This document shows, one piece after another, positions 12,013 to 25,063 of a stretch of 64,000 nt of DNA (its first letter is position 1; each line of letters begins with the position of its first letter). The stretch is from Aptenodytes patagonicus. Taxonomy: Eukaryota > Chordata > Aves > Sphenisciformes > Spheniscidae. The notes under the pieces are model-generated. The model saw nothing but the letters and a program-made list of their open reading frames with translations, did not search any database and was not told the origin of the DNA. Where the stretch lies: the NCBI RefSeq assembly GCF_965638725.1, contig NC_134970.1:2981001-3045000 (forward strand), in the 5' to 3' direction. Made by a program: the position numbers and the translations under genes.

Positions 12013-15000
12013 AAATTAGAGCTTTCGTTCTTTCCCCAGCCCACGCAGAGCTCCCAAAGCTGCAAGCTTGTCTACAATTGCCATGCAGACAAGAGCTCGT
12101 GGAAAGCCAGGATTCACTTTCCCTGCAGTGGTCAGGAGGAGCCAGGATAAGTTGTCGCCTTCTCTCTTTAACAGAAAATACTGGAATTTTCCTCCTGTCA
12201 CCCACGATTTCATTTTCCACCTAAGATCTCTCTTTCTGGCACATGAGAACAAGGCTGAAAGGACAGTATCAGTGCAAGATGAGGACTGGGGGTAATTAAT
12301 TTCTTCAGCTGCAGTGTGGAAGGCAGACACAGGAGTCAGCTTTGACCTGCTGCCCAGGGGTGTGATCACAGCTCAGCTGGCATCACGCTGCCTCAGCTCC
12401 GCAGGGACAGCTGAGCAGAGGGATCACACAGTTCTGCTGCCCGGGTCCCCTTTCTAAAAGCATTTCTAGGGAGGGTATTTAAAGAAACAGAAATTACATC
12501 CTGTACACCCGACAGTCGCGTGGAATTTGTGAAATGCAGCTACCTCTGGTGCAAAGAAAAGGAAGGGGGACAGCAACCAGCGCACAACGAAAAGGTGAAG
12601 AGAAGAAATGAAAGCCAGATCCTCGTGAAAAGTCTTACCAGAGGGACCCTGGTATCAAAGGATCTTGACAGGACCAAATTTCCCAGAAAAACAGAAAACA
12701 GTTTTCATATAAACAGAAGCACAACATTTATAAGAAGCAGCACCACCACAAGCACTCAAAGCAATTAAGAGCTCGGCTCTTCGCCATGCATTTTCTAGGA
12801 GACTAGAAATGCACAGGTAGGGAGCTTGCCTTGCTCTACCCTGATAAACCACACTTAAAAAAGGGCTGAGACCTCTGCCAGTTATGCTCTACAATCCGTA
12901 AATACCTGGATTTCTATGCCACCCAACCCTGGCAATGGGAGGAGGAGCTAGGGAGGCTGTACAAACAGCTTCATACAGGATTAATGCTCCTTCCTTCCCC
13001 AGCAAGCTCCCAGCTCAGATCCAGCAGCTCCTTGGAGCCAACACTGCTAATAAACCAGCCCCCCATCTCCCTCGGGCAGATCTTTCTGCAGCAACGCGAA
13101 AAGAAATGAATGAAAGGGGACGGTGTTCCTGACCTACTGCTCCCCACTCCAGCACAGTTTACAGTACCAGCTACGGACTGGGTTTCTCCCCAGGACCGTG
13201 CTCTGGAGCAGCGGTACCACTGTTTGGCATTAGGCACATAAAACTCTTTGCAGTAGGGTCTCAAATCTGTTTTATTTAAGGCTCTGGAATAGTCACATGG
13301 TAGTAAGGTAGTGAGCAAACACTGCAAGTCTACTTCCCTGCCAAGGATTGCACTAATCTGGTATTTAATCTTAAACCACTTGTGCACCCATCCCTGGAGG
13401 GCTTTGCGCACGTGTGTGTTTTTATTTCTCCCTCAGATGTGAGGGAAATGCAGCCACACAGGTAGGGAGCATGACGAGCCAATGCTTGAGGAATCAGAGG
13501 ATTTCAAAGCACAGCACAAACTGTAATTACTTTTGGCATCCCCATCTCCCCCATAATGGGAAGAGTAATGCTGCAATATCTTTTATCCGGACCCTTCCCT
13601 ATCACGATTACCGCAGTGGTGCTTAGAGCCCCAGCCGGGGGTGAGATGCGCAGGTGGGCACCCGTGTGATCCTTCTGGCTTGGCTTTGCTTCCCAGATCC
13701 AGAGCGCACACCTCATCCTCACGATGAGAGAAGGGATTGCTCAGGTCCTCGCTCCAGCTGGTGATCAGGGACTTCTGCTCTACTAAGCTGCTGTCAAGGC
13801 TGGAGGAAGGCAGGAGATTTAAAAAGCCTCCGGAATCAAGAGGTGGCTGCCAGGGATCCCAGTGTGATAAGAGCACTGTTTTGAGGCAGCGAACTTGGCA
13901 AGAGCTCCGTGTTGCTGCCTAGATGCCAGGCTTTGAGACACCCTTGCATCAGCCTGAACAGCCTCCAGGGATGGTTCTCCCTTGCCCCTGGCCCGTGCAC
14001 ATGCACCACCTTGGAAGCTGACAGCGCTTTGCCTGCCTCGGGGGGATGCACGACTTGTGCCCTGCTGCTACAAACTCTTAAAGCTGGTCCTGTACAGTAG
14101 GATTTCACCTGCTCTCCTGCCCCCTGTGCTCTCTCCCCTCTCCCCATTTCAATGTTCAAGTTTTTCTCCATAACCTGAAGGGAGCCAAGTGGCCCTGTCA
14201 TTCCTTCTCTGGCTTCTCAGATCTCAGCGCTGATACCGCCGCCAATAACACTACACTCCTTATTTCCGAACATGAAGCATTTCCACTTTGCAAAGAGCCA
14301 GGGGGTGGGCAACAGTGAAAACCAGACATTGTCTGGGCCACATGCAGGGAAGGAATAATGCAGAAACAAACACCAAAAGAGATTTTCACAGTAGCAAATG
14401 TCTCAGGGAACAACTAGTGAAAGCAAATGAAGCGGATCCTCAAATAGTCCTGCTCCACTTAGGATTTGACTAGCACAATCGACATTAAATGAGGGGCTCC
14501 CCCAGATGTATGGCAGCTCCTGAGATCTGGGGGTTGCCAACCAGCTTGGACGTGTGCCCATATGGCAAAAACCTTCTCAGTAACTGTCTTGCCTCCTCCA
14601 TCAGCTTCCTTAGAAAGAGCTGGGAGAGCAGAAAGACAGGAGGCTGGTCTGAGATGCAGACGCTCCCTCCCCTTTGCTCCTCATCCTGATGTCCTCTGGT
14701 GTACCTCCCTCCCCCTGGGCAGCCCAGGACAGGGATGTGCTTGCAGATCAGACTGTCCTGCTATGTCCGTGCTGTACCTCCTCTGCTCAGGAAGCTCCTT
14801 ATCAGGTATTTTGCACCAGCAGCACCATTTTCCTTAAACACAGGGATGCTACAAGGAGGCTGTGGGATTGCCCAAGAGCCCAGCCCAAGCCCTGTGATGG
14901 CGCAAGCTCTCCAGGATCCCAAACCCGGTGAGATGCTGCCTTCCAGGAAACCTCTGTCCCTGCGAGAGCAGCACACGCTTGCAGGGCACCCTCGGCCATC

Positions 15001-15998
15001 CTTCTGCACTGCCTGGAGACACCTACCTCCCTAATATCCTTACCCCACCACAGCTAAGCACCACCATGACTACGACATATTCATGTTAAACCAAACGTGG
15101 ACACGTCTGGATACCAAATAGAGATATCCCAGATGAAACATGTATAAACAGATTAAGCATGCCTCAGTGCCTGCAAACCTCTGCTCACTTCCCTATGGAG
15201 GGCAACATTTCATGCATATCTGGGAACTCGACAAGCGCACACTGTTTAGATAAACCTTGTTCCGTGTTAAACTGTAAATAACATCTGTTTCACCAAGCCA
15301 AGCCCCAGCTCGCCACTCGGTGTCCTGAAAGTTGCAATGTCAGTCACGGGAATGGCAGACAAAGCAAGTATATTTGGTGTTTTTTAAAATAAAGAATTTA
15401 TCTCTTTTTTTTTTTAAGCTCATTTTTCCACTTCTCTCTTCACTCCCAACCCACCTCCCCCCTGCACTTTAAAAACTATCGCAACTCTCATTGCATACTG
15501 GTTGAGTGTCCCACAGAGCTGCCCGCAGCTCTGGTGTCCTTGACAAGCTAGATGGGTTTCTGCACGAGCCTTGGAAACTGCAGAGATAACAGAGCCCAGC
15601 ATGAGATAGAGTGAAAGAGAGCGAGGGAGAGCGATCTCTTGCAGGAAAACACATGGTTGGACTCACCAGTCCTTGGACACTGTTAGGAAGAGATAAGTGC
15701 TGGGCTGCAACACGCGTTGACCCGTGGCCTGCAGTCCACTGCCCTTTTGTAAGACATAAGAAGCACGCCTGGAAAAAATTTCAAATATAGCCCCCTCCAC
15801 CCCCCAAATCAAAACACAGACATATTTCCATGTGGTTTTCAGTAACAGGCGACGAGAGTCAAGACGACTCAAAGCTCAGAAAGCGAGATGAAAAGGGACT
15901 ACATCAAGCAGGGCTGTTCAAAGCTCACTTGGTTGTATTCAATTCTACTCCCCTCCTGCCTCGCAAGCTGATAAGCTGTATGCTTCATAGGAAACGCT

Positions 15999-16090
15999 CG
16001 AGATAAGAAAGGATTATAATCCTGAGACCCAAAGAGACGAGAGATTTGGCCTACGTTCACACAGCAGAGCATCAGCTGAGCTGAGGTGCC
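15999..16090 (+). mobile_element. MIR-like SINE fragment (weak)
   Basis: 'gagacccaaagagacgagagatttggcctacgttcacacagcagagcatcagctgagctga' follows the MIR core order ('gaggcacagagaggt...tttgcccaaggtcacacagctag...gcagagct'). Divergence is high, so the call is tentative. Confidence 0.4.
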
Positions 16091-18269
16091 CCCCTCTCAC
16101 CGCCGCACCAAATTCTTATCTGGTTTAATACTGGTGGGGTTGCTTGTACACACCGCAACTAACTGCACTTGCAATGCTGCTATCATAGTGCACAATTAAT
16201 CGTTAATAAGAAGGGATTGAAAGGGATTAAGTACTTAAATAGAACATATGCTGCTAATGGTAATTTATAAAAACACGCCTTCTCCCAAAGATACTGTGTC
16301 ATGTTTTCCTGGAATTAAAATGACTCAATCGGACCTTTTCTCTGCACCTCCTGCACAGAGGAAATACCTGTTTCCATCGCTGCGTAGCTGCAGCCAGGGC
16401 CTGAGAGGAATCCGACAGCACGACGGGCACCTCTGCACATCCCAGCCACGGCTCTCCAGGGACAGGGCAGCAACAAGAGCGACGGGAAAGCTCCTCACTG
16501 CTATTGCTCTTTCCAGGGGCTTTGAGAGTTATTGCTAAAGCAGGAGAATCATGGAGGCAGGGAGGGAGGTGAAGGTGGTATTGGGAGGTGTGTGCTGGGG
16601 TGTTGTGATGGTTCATTTAATGGAGAGAGCAGTTTGGACGAGACACAAAACAACCCCTGGGTATGACCAAAAAGAGCATTAAAACCACTGGTTCTGCCTC
16701 CTCCTCAGACTCCCAGGCAGGTAATGTTGCTTCTCTGTCTCACACACACCAATTTACATTGCAAATGGTGTTTGCAAATTCCTGCCTAACCCAGGTACTA
16801 GGAAGGCTGCCCAGGTGCCGCCAGACTATCCGCAGCCTTTCTGGGACTCTTCCAAAGAGCTGAAATGGCTCCGAGGCGCCTGGTCAATGCAAGGACCGCG
16901 GGGCTCAGACTACCACTCCTGCAGCTTCAGGTCCCCGTGTCCCCATCTCCCTTTGGCTACGGGCACAGCAGCAGCTCTTGATGCTGACGATGATTTGTGA
17001 TGGCCCCGACAGCCCATCCTCCCCCACCTCAGACCCACGTCGGAGAAGTTTTCTGCCTTGAATCAAAAACCTAACCAGCGGAAAAACAAACCCCTTGGCT
17101 CCTCTGACCAGGGCAGTCTGAGGCATCCCTTAGAGGTTTCTTGCCTCGACCACACAAGCCTACAGTGAGTCTTGGCCCTGCAGAGGTTTCCTCTGCACTG
17201 GGCAGCATTTCAGACTTTAGCTCTTCCTCAAAAAAGAAAATATGCCAGCTGATGGACTAAGGCGCTGTGCAGGTTCTTCCCCTGCTCCGTCTGAGGCTGC
17301 TGTGAGGGGTGACATGAGCTCGGCGCTGTCCCCCAGGTCCCGTGGACCCCAAAGACAGGCAGCTCTGCTCAGCACACCCATCCCGAGCGGGCCATGGGGA
17401 CCGACACCATCGCATCCTGCGCAAGAGGTCCCTGCAGCCCGTGGCACTCCGGTGCGGCACTGCTGGCAGAGCAGCTCCCCGTCTGTGCCGAACCTGCTCC
17501 TGGGATGAACAGAGGCTTTCAGCCTCCGGGGTTGCTAATTCACCTCCTCTGGCCAGTGCCATGCTCAGGAAATACACAATATCAATGCCTTTATTGTAGA
17601 GGCAGATTGCGAAGGCTGCAAAGGCTCACCCCTAGATGTGGTCATCTTCAAGCAGGACAGGGAACATTGGCAGACCTGCAAAAGAGGTCCTCCTCGCAGC
17701 CACAGTCTGGGATGTAGCTGTTCCCTGTTCTGGACTAACACTGGCCTTCAGTCCCCTAATGGCAAACATGAAAAGCAAACAGCGCACAGAGGCATCCAGC
17801 CACAGGCTGACTTGTTATGTCCCTTCTGAGAGCTCGATGGGCAGGGCTGTAAGTCAGATACAACCTCAATGGGCAAAATACAAAGGACAGATAAGAAAAG
17901 GCTGGGATTTGTGAGATACGGTTTGTTCCGACTGCCTATACTTCCTGTATCCTGTGGCACAGTGATTACTGTGCCGTAATTAGTTAATAATTACAAGCTG
18001 ACCAAACCTCAGGAATATCTGCAGCGGAAGGAGCAATATATGCTTTAGTCTGAACACAGATTTTCCTTATTGGTTCTCCCTTGCACTTAAATCACTGCTC
18101 CAATTCGAGGCATGGAGAACAGATGCCAGAAAGGTTGTTGTGCCTACAGTAACACAGGAACGGTTCCTCGCCCTTCTGTGATCACTGTTCGTTCAAGGAT
18201 AGCCAAGCATTTCACTAATACCAACTGTACCTCAGCCTAGCAGTGAATTTGGCTATTATCCCCCCCCCG

Positions 18270-18395
18270 AGAGAGGAAATATGGAAGTGCAGGGACGGGA
18301 TGGGACTCACCCAAGGTCAAATAGCAAGTCAATGGCACAGCCAGGAAAAGAGGCCAGGAGATCTGGCCCTGGATCCTACCTCCAAACCGCTACTG
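18270..18395 (+). mobile_element. MIR-like SINE fragment
   Basis: 'gggactcacccaaggtcaaatagcaagtcaatggcacagccaggaaaa' matches the MIR core 'gtgacttgcccaaggtcacacagctagtaagtggcagagccaggatt' closely. The downstream 'tctggccctggatcctacctccaaaccgc' matches the 'aggtctgcctgactccaaagccc' tail. One of the better copies in the window. Confidence 0.7.
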
Positions 18396-19807
18396 CAGCA
18401 CCCTTTCCTTTGGTCTGTTGTTTATAGATCACTGCTGCCCAGATCTACTGTATCAGGACTGGATCCCAAATTTCTGAAGCACACTCTCTAGCAGGTCGCT
18501 GGCGATGCTGGTACTGCAGAAATGAGCGGTAGTTTCTAGTTCTCTGTGTTATCTGGGTGACAGCAGAGATGGCACAAGCACACATTACAGAAGAGATCCT
18601 ACTACAAGACTAGAGAGGATTTGTGACACTCACAGCCTTGACCGGTGACAAAATTGCCGTGTCTCGTGCTGCTGTGGGTCTACTGACTCCAGTGGAGCAA
18701 TGCTGATTTACACCACTTGAGCACCTGGAGAAGTAAGGCAGAAAGCGGAATTTAACCTACCAACATGGGCAGAGGCAACAGGAGGACGCATTTTCTGGGT
18801 GAAAAGAGATCACTTCAGCTGCTGTTATACTCTTCAAACCAGATTTTTAAAGTCCTAAATAAAAAACCAAACCAAAACGAAGTGCTATCGAAGATCCCTG
18901 TAGGTCCCCGGCTGCATCTTTGGGTATCTATAGATCAGCAGCATTTGCTCCAGCACGGGCTCGGTGCATAAGCTGCCAGCGTAAGAAGCTTTCCACCAAA
19001 TAATTCAAGTCATACTAGAAGGCATAAAATCAAGCTCCAGGTGATGTTCCACGCTGGAATACAGAAAAAACCCAACACCGATGAATTTATCTGTATGTGC
19101 ATGTTCACGAGCGCAGAGTTAAGGCTCCCGTTCATAAACCTTGTCAGATTTAGCAACTAAAAAAAGATACGGCTTCAAGAGTGGGCAGGGCTGGGGAGAA
19201 GCGGCTACGAGGGAGAAGCGACAGCGGGGGGGGTTTGCAGCTAAATCTAACTGGGGTCATGAATCATAACCCCTGAGCGACCAGCATATTAACACTTACC
19301 AAACAATTAAATAGACCGAGTAAAAATAAACTATTTAAATCAAAATAGAGAAATAGCAGAAATAAATGGAATGTTTGGAACGTTTCTGCTTCCCAAAAAA
19401 GGCACATTTTGATTTCTTCAGAGGTTTCAGTGTTTATGGTCAGCTTCAACAGCCTCTCCTTTTTAATTTAGCAATTCAATTAAAAGTCACCAAAACAACA
19501 GCAGCACCCCATGAAACTGGTCAAATCCAGCCCCCTGCCCCACTCCAAAGTCCCCAGCTGGGGAAATTTGGGTTGTTTTAAAGGAAACAGCTGAGCATTT
19601 CAGAGGTTGGAGAAGAAAGAGAGGGAGGGGGAGAGGGTTCATGTAGAAGTCTTCAGTAATAAAAACATTACTGCATGGCAGGTCATGAGCAAAAACTGAA
19701 AGGGTGCCCAAAAGACAAATAAAATTCACAGCACCCCAGACCGCAGCGAGAGACGGGCTGTTAGCTACAGACCAGCACAACACAGCACACGCTGGAGGGA
19801 GTATTAG

Positions 19808-19940
19808 ACCTCAGGTTTGAGATCCAGTGCCGTCAGTGATGGGACCTTGCTAACACCAGGAATATGCTCCTCGCCTCAGTTTCCCACCTGATAAATGAAG
19901 ACGATAGTACTAGCTCAAGGGTGGTGCGAGGGTGAATTGT
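19808..19940 (-). mobile_element. MIR-like SINE fragment, long
   Basis: The plus strand contains 'gcctcagtttcccacctgataaatgaagacgatagtactagctcaagggtggtgcgagggtgaa', matching in order the reverse complement of MIR ('cctcagtttcctcatctgtaaaatggggataatagtacctacctcatagggttgttgtgaggat'). It keeps more of the 5' MIR region than the other copies. Confidence 0.7.
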
Positions 19941-22119
19941 TTGGGTGTAATTAACAAAATTAAAAAGTAACAAAATTACTGGATTGAATGCACCATTAAT
20001 TGGCAATGAAGTGTCTTCATTAGCAACGCCCTCCCTTCCAGGTGCACCCAGAAGCTGTGCACCTTCCCTTCCCCATGCAGTAATGAAAGGGCAGTAAACC
20101 CAGCGCCACTCCATCCTGTTTGCTTCCTCCTCTGTGCATCACAAGCAGTAACAGCTCTGATGATACCATGTGTTCCTGCAACGCTGGCAGAGGTGACTGG
20201 TACCAGGCACTGACAGCTCTGTTTCAGAAATTTGCTACTCAAATAATTTATTATTTTTGTTACGGTAGTGCCTGTTGGCCCCAGAGATTGAGGACTGACT
20301 GCGCGAAAGGCAGCGATGAGAAATTGTCCCTGCTTCAAAATGCCCCTGATTTAAATCCACAAAGGAAGATAAAAGGGAAGCAGAATACAGGGCCAGGCTC
20401 ACAGCAGGTCAGCGTCAGACCCAGGCTGTCTGTGCACATTTGTCTCCACCAGAGCTGCTCTGGGAGACCTGGTTCCCAAAAACCAATGAGCATCCATCTT
20501 TGAAAACAGCAGGTCAAACATCTCTCTGTTCCACAGTGTGAACACTTTTAGAGGTATTTATCCTCTCAGCACCCTGGTGTGGCAGGGACGGTACCTGATG
20601 CAAGACGGGAGCACAGAAAAGCCACAAGCAAAAACAAAAGAGCTGGTGCTGACATCTGGATCCGACTGAGGCAAGTGCCCCAAGGCCTGGAGCATCCTTC
20701 CGCTTCACGAACTGTATTCCCGCAGGTCCTGGCTACACTTGAAAATGTGGTGCATTACGCGTTTAGCACATGAGTGAGAATTTTAACAAGAGCCCAGCTG
20801 CTGCTCGGGTGTGAAAAGAAATGGTCAAATTTTCAGCAGAGATCAGCCCAGTGGGCAGGCATGCTGTGCTGAAGATATGTGGACATTTCCCAGTGGGAAT
20901 GTGGCGTGCCTAGCCTGCCTGCAAAAATCTAGCCTTAATTGTGGTGGCTTGGAGCTCATCCCTAAAACAGCGAGGAAACCCAGAAGGCAAGAGAATACTG
21001 AACTCAAGTTGTGATTGGAGATACAGCAAGAACAAGCCGCATGAAAGGAGGGAGGCGAAGAAAGAACAAGAGAGGTGAGAGATTGCAGTGGTGTCAGAAG
21101 CACAGATGAACCCCAGCCACCTCTGAAGGCTTGCTAGCTCTGCTCTGTGGCTTGAAAATAATTTCACACCAGCTTCTTTTCCAGCCAGGCTGGCTAGACA
21201 AAGATATGAGCTAAGACTGTGAGCGACTGAGCAAACAAGCAGCAGATGAGCAACACTGGCTGCAGGCAAAACGCTACCTGAAAAGAAACCTTGATTAGAA
21301 ATGTAAAGAGAGAGGAAAAGATGCTCCATCTGATTACAGATCGACTCTGCAAAGTTAATTGTTCACCAGATTGTAATCTGGGCTTTCGCATCTACATTAA
21401 TCAACAGGTTGCTTTCTGCTATCAGTTTTCCCTTTACAAAAAGCAGAAGCAAGTTAATTCAGAGGAAAGCAAACCCAGCAGGTCAAACCTCTGCATGGAC
21501 AGAGTTTGCTGAAAGCAGTTGAAGGGCCTTTTTAAATAGAGACCTTTTACTGTTTTCCTACCTGTAAAGATGCAAACCGAGACCATGTCATCAACCAGAG
21601 CTGACCTTTTGGGGTTTCAGTACACTAATTACCCAGAGTGAAACTCACTCCAGGCTGGGTTGAGATCTTTTCTGAACTCTGTAGCTGGCCCCAGAGTCAA
21701 GACCCCCTGTCCTGTTGCCTGGAGAAGCTGCTTTAAGTTTGCCTCAATTGCCCTGAGCATGGAAGGAGAATTTGGGAGGCTCTTACTGAGTATAAACCCT
21801 CCTGGAAACTCTTACTATTATTTGGACATGACTCCAAACATGTGTCCCAGATTTTCTGGAGATTCTCAGACCTCCTGGCCCAAACCTCAGGTCTGTATGG
21901 AAGCCAGAGGAATGTCTCAGGGTTTACAAGGATTGACCATACATTCATTTCTCTCCAGAAGGCCAGACCAAGGGGATGGTCTCAGTGGAAACTGCAACGT
22001 GGATATTTTAATGCATACACAACATATGGAAAGTACATATACAGGTTTCTGTCTCACCAAGTGGCAGGGTGCAGCACAAAGGACAGAGGGAACGGAGGGA
22101 TCCTCACGGACTTGGGAGA

Positions 22120-22212
22120 TCAAAACCCAGCTCCCTGTGCTACCACAGGCTCCCCGTTGCACCTTGAGCAAGCCATTTTATCTCTCCACTTTCCCATATG
22201 CAAAATGAAGCT
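22120..22212 (-). mobile_element. MIR-like SINE fragment
   Basis: 'aaacccagctccctgtgctacc' followed by 'ccttgagcaagccattttatctctccactttcccatatgcaaaatgaag' parallels the antisense MIR segments for the 'gggcaagtcacttaacctctctgtgcctcagtttcctcatctgtaaaatg' core. Confidence 0.6.
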
Positions 22213-22674
22213 GCCTTCATCTATCTTGTCTAGTTACAGTGCCAGCAACAGAAGGCAAAAACTGTCTCCTCCTGCACCCATGCTCTTGGCACAGCAGGGC
22301 TGCACCGCAGCCCGTGCCTAACTGTGATAAACAAGACAGCAACAATGGCAATAAATGCATACGAAAGGCAGCAGCTGAAGATTTAAAGCAGCTAGTTTGG
22401 AAGCCAGTAAAAAGCAGCCAGGCACGTCAGCTGCATTTCAGTCACCTGTAACGTATGAATATGTGACACCATCACTTCACTCTTTGTCACTCGCTTGCCA
22501 GCGAAGCCTGTCTGAAGGGTCCATTCAAGGGACCAAAAGAATGCTTGTTTAGTGAAAGGGGCCTTCACAGCATTGAGACAAGTATTTTAGTGCTTCCACG
22601 CCTATCCCTGCCAGCATCCCAAAGCTCTATAGATCTCAGGGAGCAAACCTCCGAGACAAAGCAAGGTCAAGTGT

Positions 22675-22790
22675 TAACAGACGGGGGAACTCAGACATGG
22701 GGATAAGGTGACGTGTCCAAGGTCAGACAGGATCCGTGGCCTGGCCAGGGACAGGGTCAGATCTCCAGAGTCCTGTTCTTTAGTTACAAA
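22675..22790 (+). mobile_element. MIR-like SINE fragment
   Basis: 'acagacgggggaactcagacatggggataaggtgacgtgtccaaggtcagacag' follows MIR 'acagatgaggaaactgaggcacagagaggttaagtgacttgcccaaggtcacacag'; then 'gccagggacagggtcagatctccagagtcctgttctttagt' resembles the 3' part. It lies 460 bp from the antisense copy at 22120-22212. Confidence 0.65.
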
Positions 22791-24473
22791 ATTTCCTCTC
22801 TTTTCCAAGCAGTATAAGAGAGGAGAAACTCCCAGCCACTGCTGGGGAGGTTGTTCCACTACTCATTTATTAATTGCCCTCATCTGGACATGGTACCAAT
22901 ACTTTCCTACATTAGTGAATATGTCTGGGCTCTTGGAAACAAAGCTGTGAAATCTGCAAAACCTCCCATCAAAAGTGGTCCCACCTGGAGAATGGGCACC
23001 AAAACTTGCACAGAAGTCTCCTGGCATGACAAAGAGAGTCTAAAAATCAGCAAACTGTGAGCTGGATGCCTCACACATACACACACACAGATGAAGTTTC
23101 ACGGACGGGGTGCCAGCTGGTGAACCAGGTGCCCTCCTTCTATTCCTGTCTCTGCTCGTTCTTTGCATCAGGCTCTTGGACACGTCACATCCCATCGATG
23201 TACTTGATTCTTCTCCAGGGAGGAAAGGATGCTCTGGACTACAAGTGCACTTTGAGATCTCAGCGTGCCACCACTGATGTGTTCCCGCCAACACTAACTG
23301 ACCGATTATCTAATGGCCTGGTGTTTGCATCGAGGGAATCTTTTCAGGATCGTGGGAACTGGTTTTCATGACCTCTCCACAGATGGGGTGACCCAGATGC
23401 CCTGTCAATGCCTCGTGAGGCTGGAAAACAAGACTCTGCCTGCATTTACCACATTTCAGCTCTGTGTGTTAGCACATGTTGCAGATCTACATGCTGCCCC
23501 ATTACCACTGAGGAGGAAATTAATGCTATTTCCTTGCAGGAAGAGGGTCCTGTCCGAAGGCACCTGCCCTTTCACAAATCTCATCCGGAGGCACTAACTT
23601 TCTGCCTGCTGCTTGTTCAAAGCGCTTCCCCTTCAGGCGCCTTCTCCTACCCCCAGCACATGCACATCGCACCATTCATTTGGTTGATGCAGAGCACAAA
23701 AAAAACCCAATGCCAGCAGCCCCAGGCCTGACCCTGATGCTTTCTTCTTTTTAGAGCTAATGCCACCATTGTGCCCACCAGCCAGCATGCTCGTTCCAGT
23801 TTGTTTTCATGGAGAGAAAAAACAGTTTATTAAAGCCTGACTTTACAGGAGCTAGTGCTGGCACGGCAGGGAGACCAGCTCTCAACGGGCGGTCTTGTCT
23901 GGGGAGCTCCTTGCCAGCGAGGAGGGGGACAGGCATTCTAGGGGCAAGTTCTCCACACCCCTGGGAACTCGTCAGAGCAACAGGCGTGTTGGAGAGATGC
24001 AGCTGATACCGACAGCCACAAAAAAATGCAGCGCAAGGAGAATGCCATGCTGCCGGCCAGCCAGCAGCAGGACTCCAGCCTGAGCAGGGGAACCCTGGGT
24101 GTCAGGCCCCCTGCAAGCCCCCCTGGAAACTTTTGCCCTGGAGACAGAAGGGTCCCTCCCAGGTCCTTCACAGAGGGACCCATGCCAGGGGTGTCTACCA
24201 AACGGCGCATGTTGGAGAAGTCGATAGCGAGCGAAGGGTTGACCAGGGCTCCCTAAACCACGTTTAGGACCAAAACACGCGCAGGGATCTCCTCCACCGG
24301 GGAACAGACAGGTATAAATTCTTGCTGCGTTTGGTACAGAGCTGAACCCTCCCTCACCGTATCTCCAACTGTAGCTATCCCCTCCCCTAGCACTTTCTGC
24401 CCAAACAGTCCCAAAGGCAGCGACAGTCCCGGCCAAGCGCTGCCCGGCCGGCGGGGCTGCGGGAGGGGAGGGC

Positions 24474-24485
24474 GGGGGGGGGGGG
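24474..24485. repeat. G12 homopolymer run
   Basis: Twelve consecutive G on the plus strand just inside the inferred intron 1, about 30 bp past the donor on the minus strand, where it is C12 in the transcript. Confidence 0.9.
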
Positions 24486-24513
24486 CCCAGCCCGCCGCGG
24501 TGTTTACCCCGGC

Positions 24514-24520
24514 ACTCACC
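24514..24520 (-). other. CDK18: Candidate 5' splice site of CDK18 exon 1
   Basis: Plus-strand CACTCACC is GGTGAGTG on the minus strand, a near-ideal donor with the exon ending at 24520. It is the only strong minus-strand donor I noticed within this CpG island. Pairing with the acceptor at 3584 is inferred. Confidence 0.5.
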
Positions 24521-24633
24521 GGCCGCCGAGCAGGTCGCTCTCCCTCCTTCCTCCTTCCTGCCGCCGCCACGCCGGGTCCCGGGGAAGAGCCGGGGCGGCG
24601 CTCCGGGCGCCGCGGGGCCGCACCGGGCTCGGG

Positions 24634-24875
24634 GCGGGAGCGGGGCCGCTGCCGGTGCTGGAGCAGAAGCGGTGCCGGAGCGGGTCGGGAGCGGTGCCGG
24701 AGCCGGAGCGGTGCCGGAGAGGGTCGGGAGCGGTACCGGCGCCGGAGCGGCGCTGGAGCGGGAGCGGTGCCGGAGCAGAAGCGGTGCCGGAGCGGTGCCG
24801 GTGCCGGAAGGGGTTGGAGCGGTGCCGGAGGCGGTGCGGGTGCGGTGCTGGTGCGGGACCCGGCGCGGTGCCGGC
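24634..24875. repeat. GC-rich degenerate minisatellite (GGTGCCGGAGC family)
   Basis: About 240 bp is built from permutations of a short unit. GCGGTGCCGGAGC recurs at several places between 24669 and 24832, with variants GGTCGGGAGC, GGAGCGGGAGC and GGTGCCGGTGCC. Its longer repeats are irregular, so the unit is about 6 to 12 bp with drift. It lies within the inferred CDK18 exon 1 or promoter, where the minus-strand RNA would read GCTCCGGCACC repeats. Confidence 0.85.
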
Positions 24876-25028
24876 GCTTCGCTCGGTGCGGCGCTGGCTC
24901 CTCCCCGCCGCAGCCCCGGGATAAGGAGCCCGCTCGGCCCCGCTGCCCTCGCAGCCGGCCCGGGGCCGCGCCGGGACGGCCGGGAGCGCTGCCGGCAGGA
25001 GCCGGCCCTGCTCAGGCTGCGCGGCGGG

Positions 25029-25063
25029 GAGCCGAGCCGAGCCGAGCCGAGCCGAGCCGAGCC
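25029..25063. repeat. (GAGCC)7 pentanucleotide repeat
   Basis: Seven perfect GAGCC units, read as GGCTC units on the minus strand. The array lies inside the CpG island, 150 bp upstream (minus-strand sense) of the minisatellite. Confidence 0.95.

Larger units (their letters stand above)
3584..24519 (-). other. CDK18: CDK18 intron 1 (inferred, about 21 kb)
   Basis: This interval runs between the CDK18 coding exon and the CpG island with a minus-strand donor. I found no other recognisable coding exon on either strand; the open frames are short and of random-looking composition. It holds MIR fossils (listed), poly-T runs, a short perfect hairpin at 6225-6251 and otherwise unique sequence. The stretch 7.6-8.6 kb is nearly free of open frames and AT-richer than its surroundings. 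A long first intron is usual for mammalian CDK18 (from memory). The right-hand boundary depends on the exon 1 call. Confidence 0.55.
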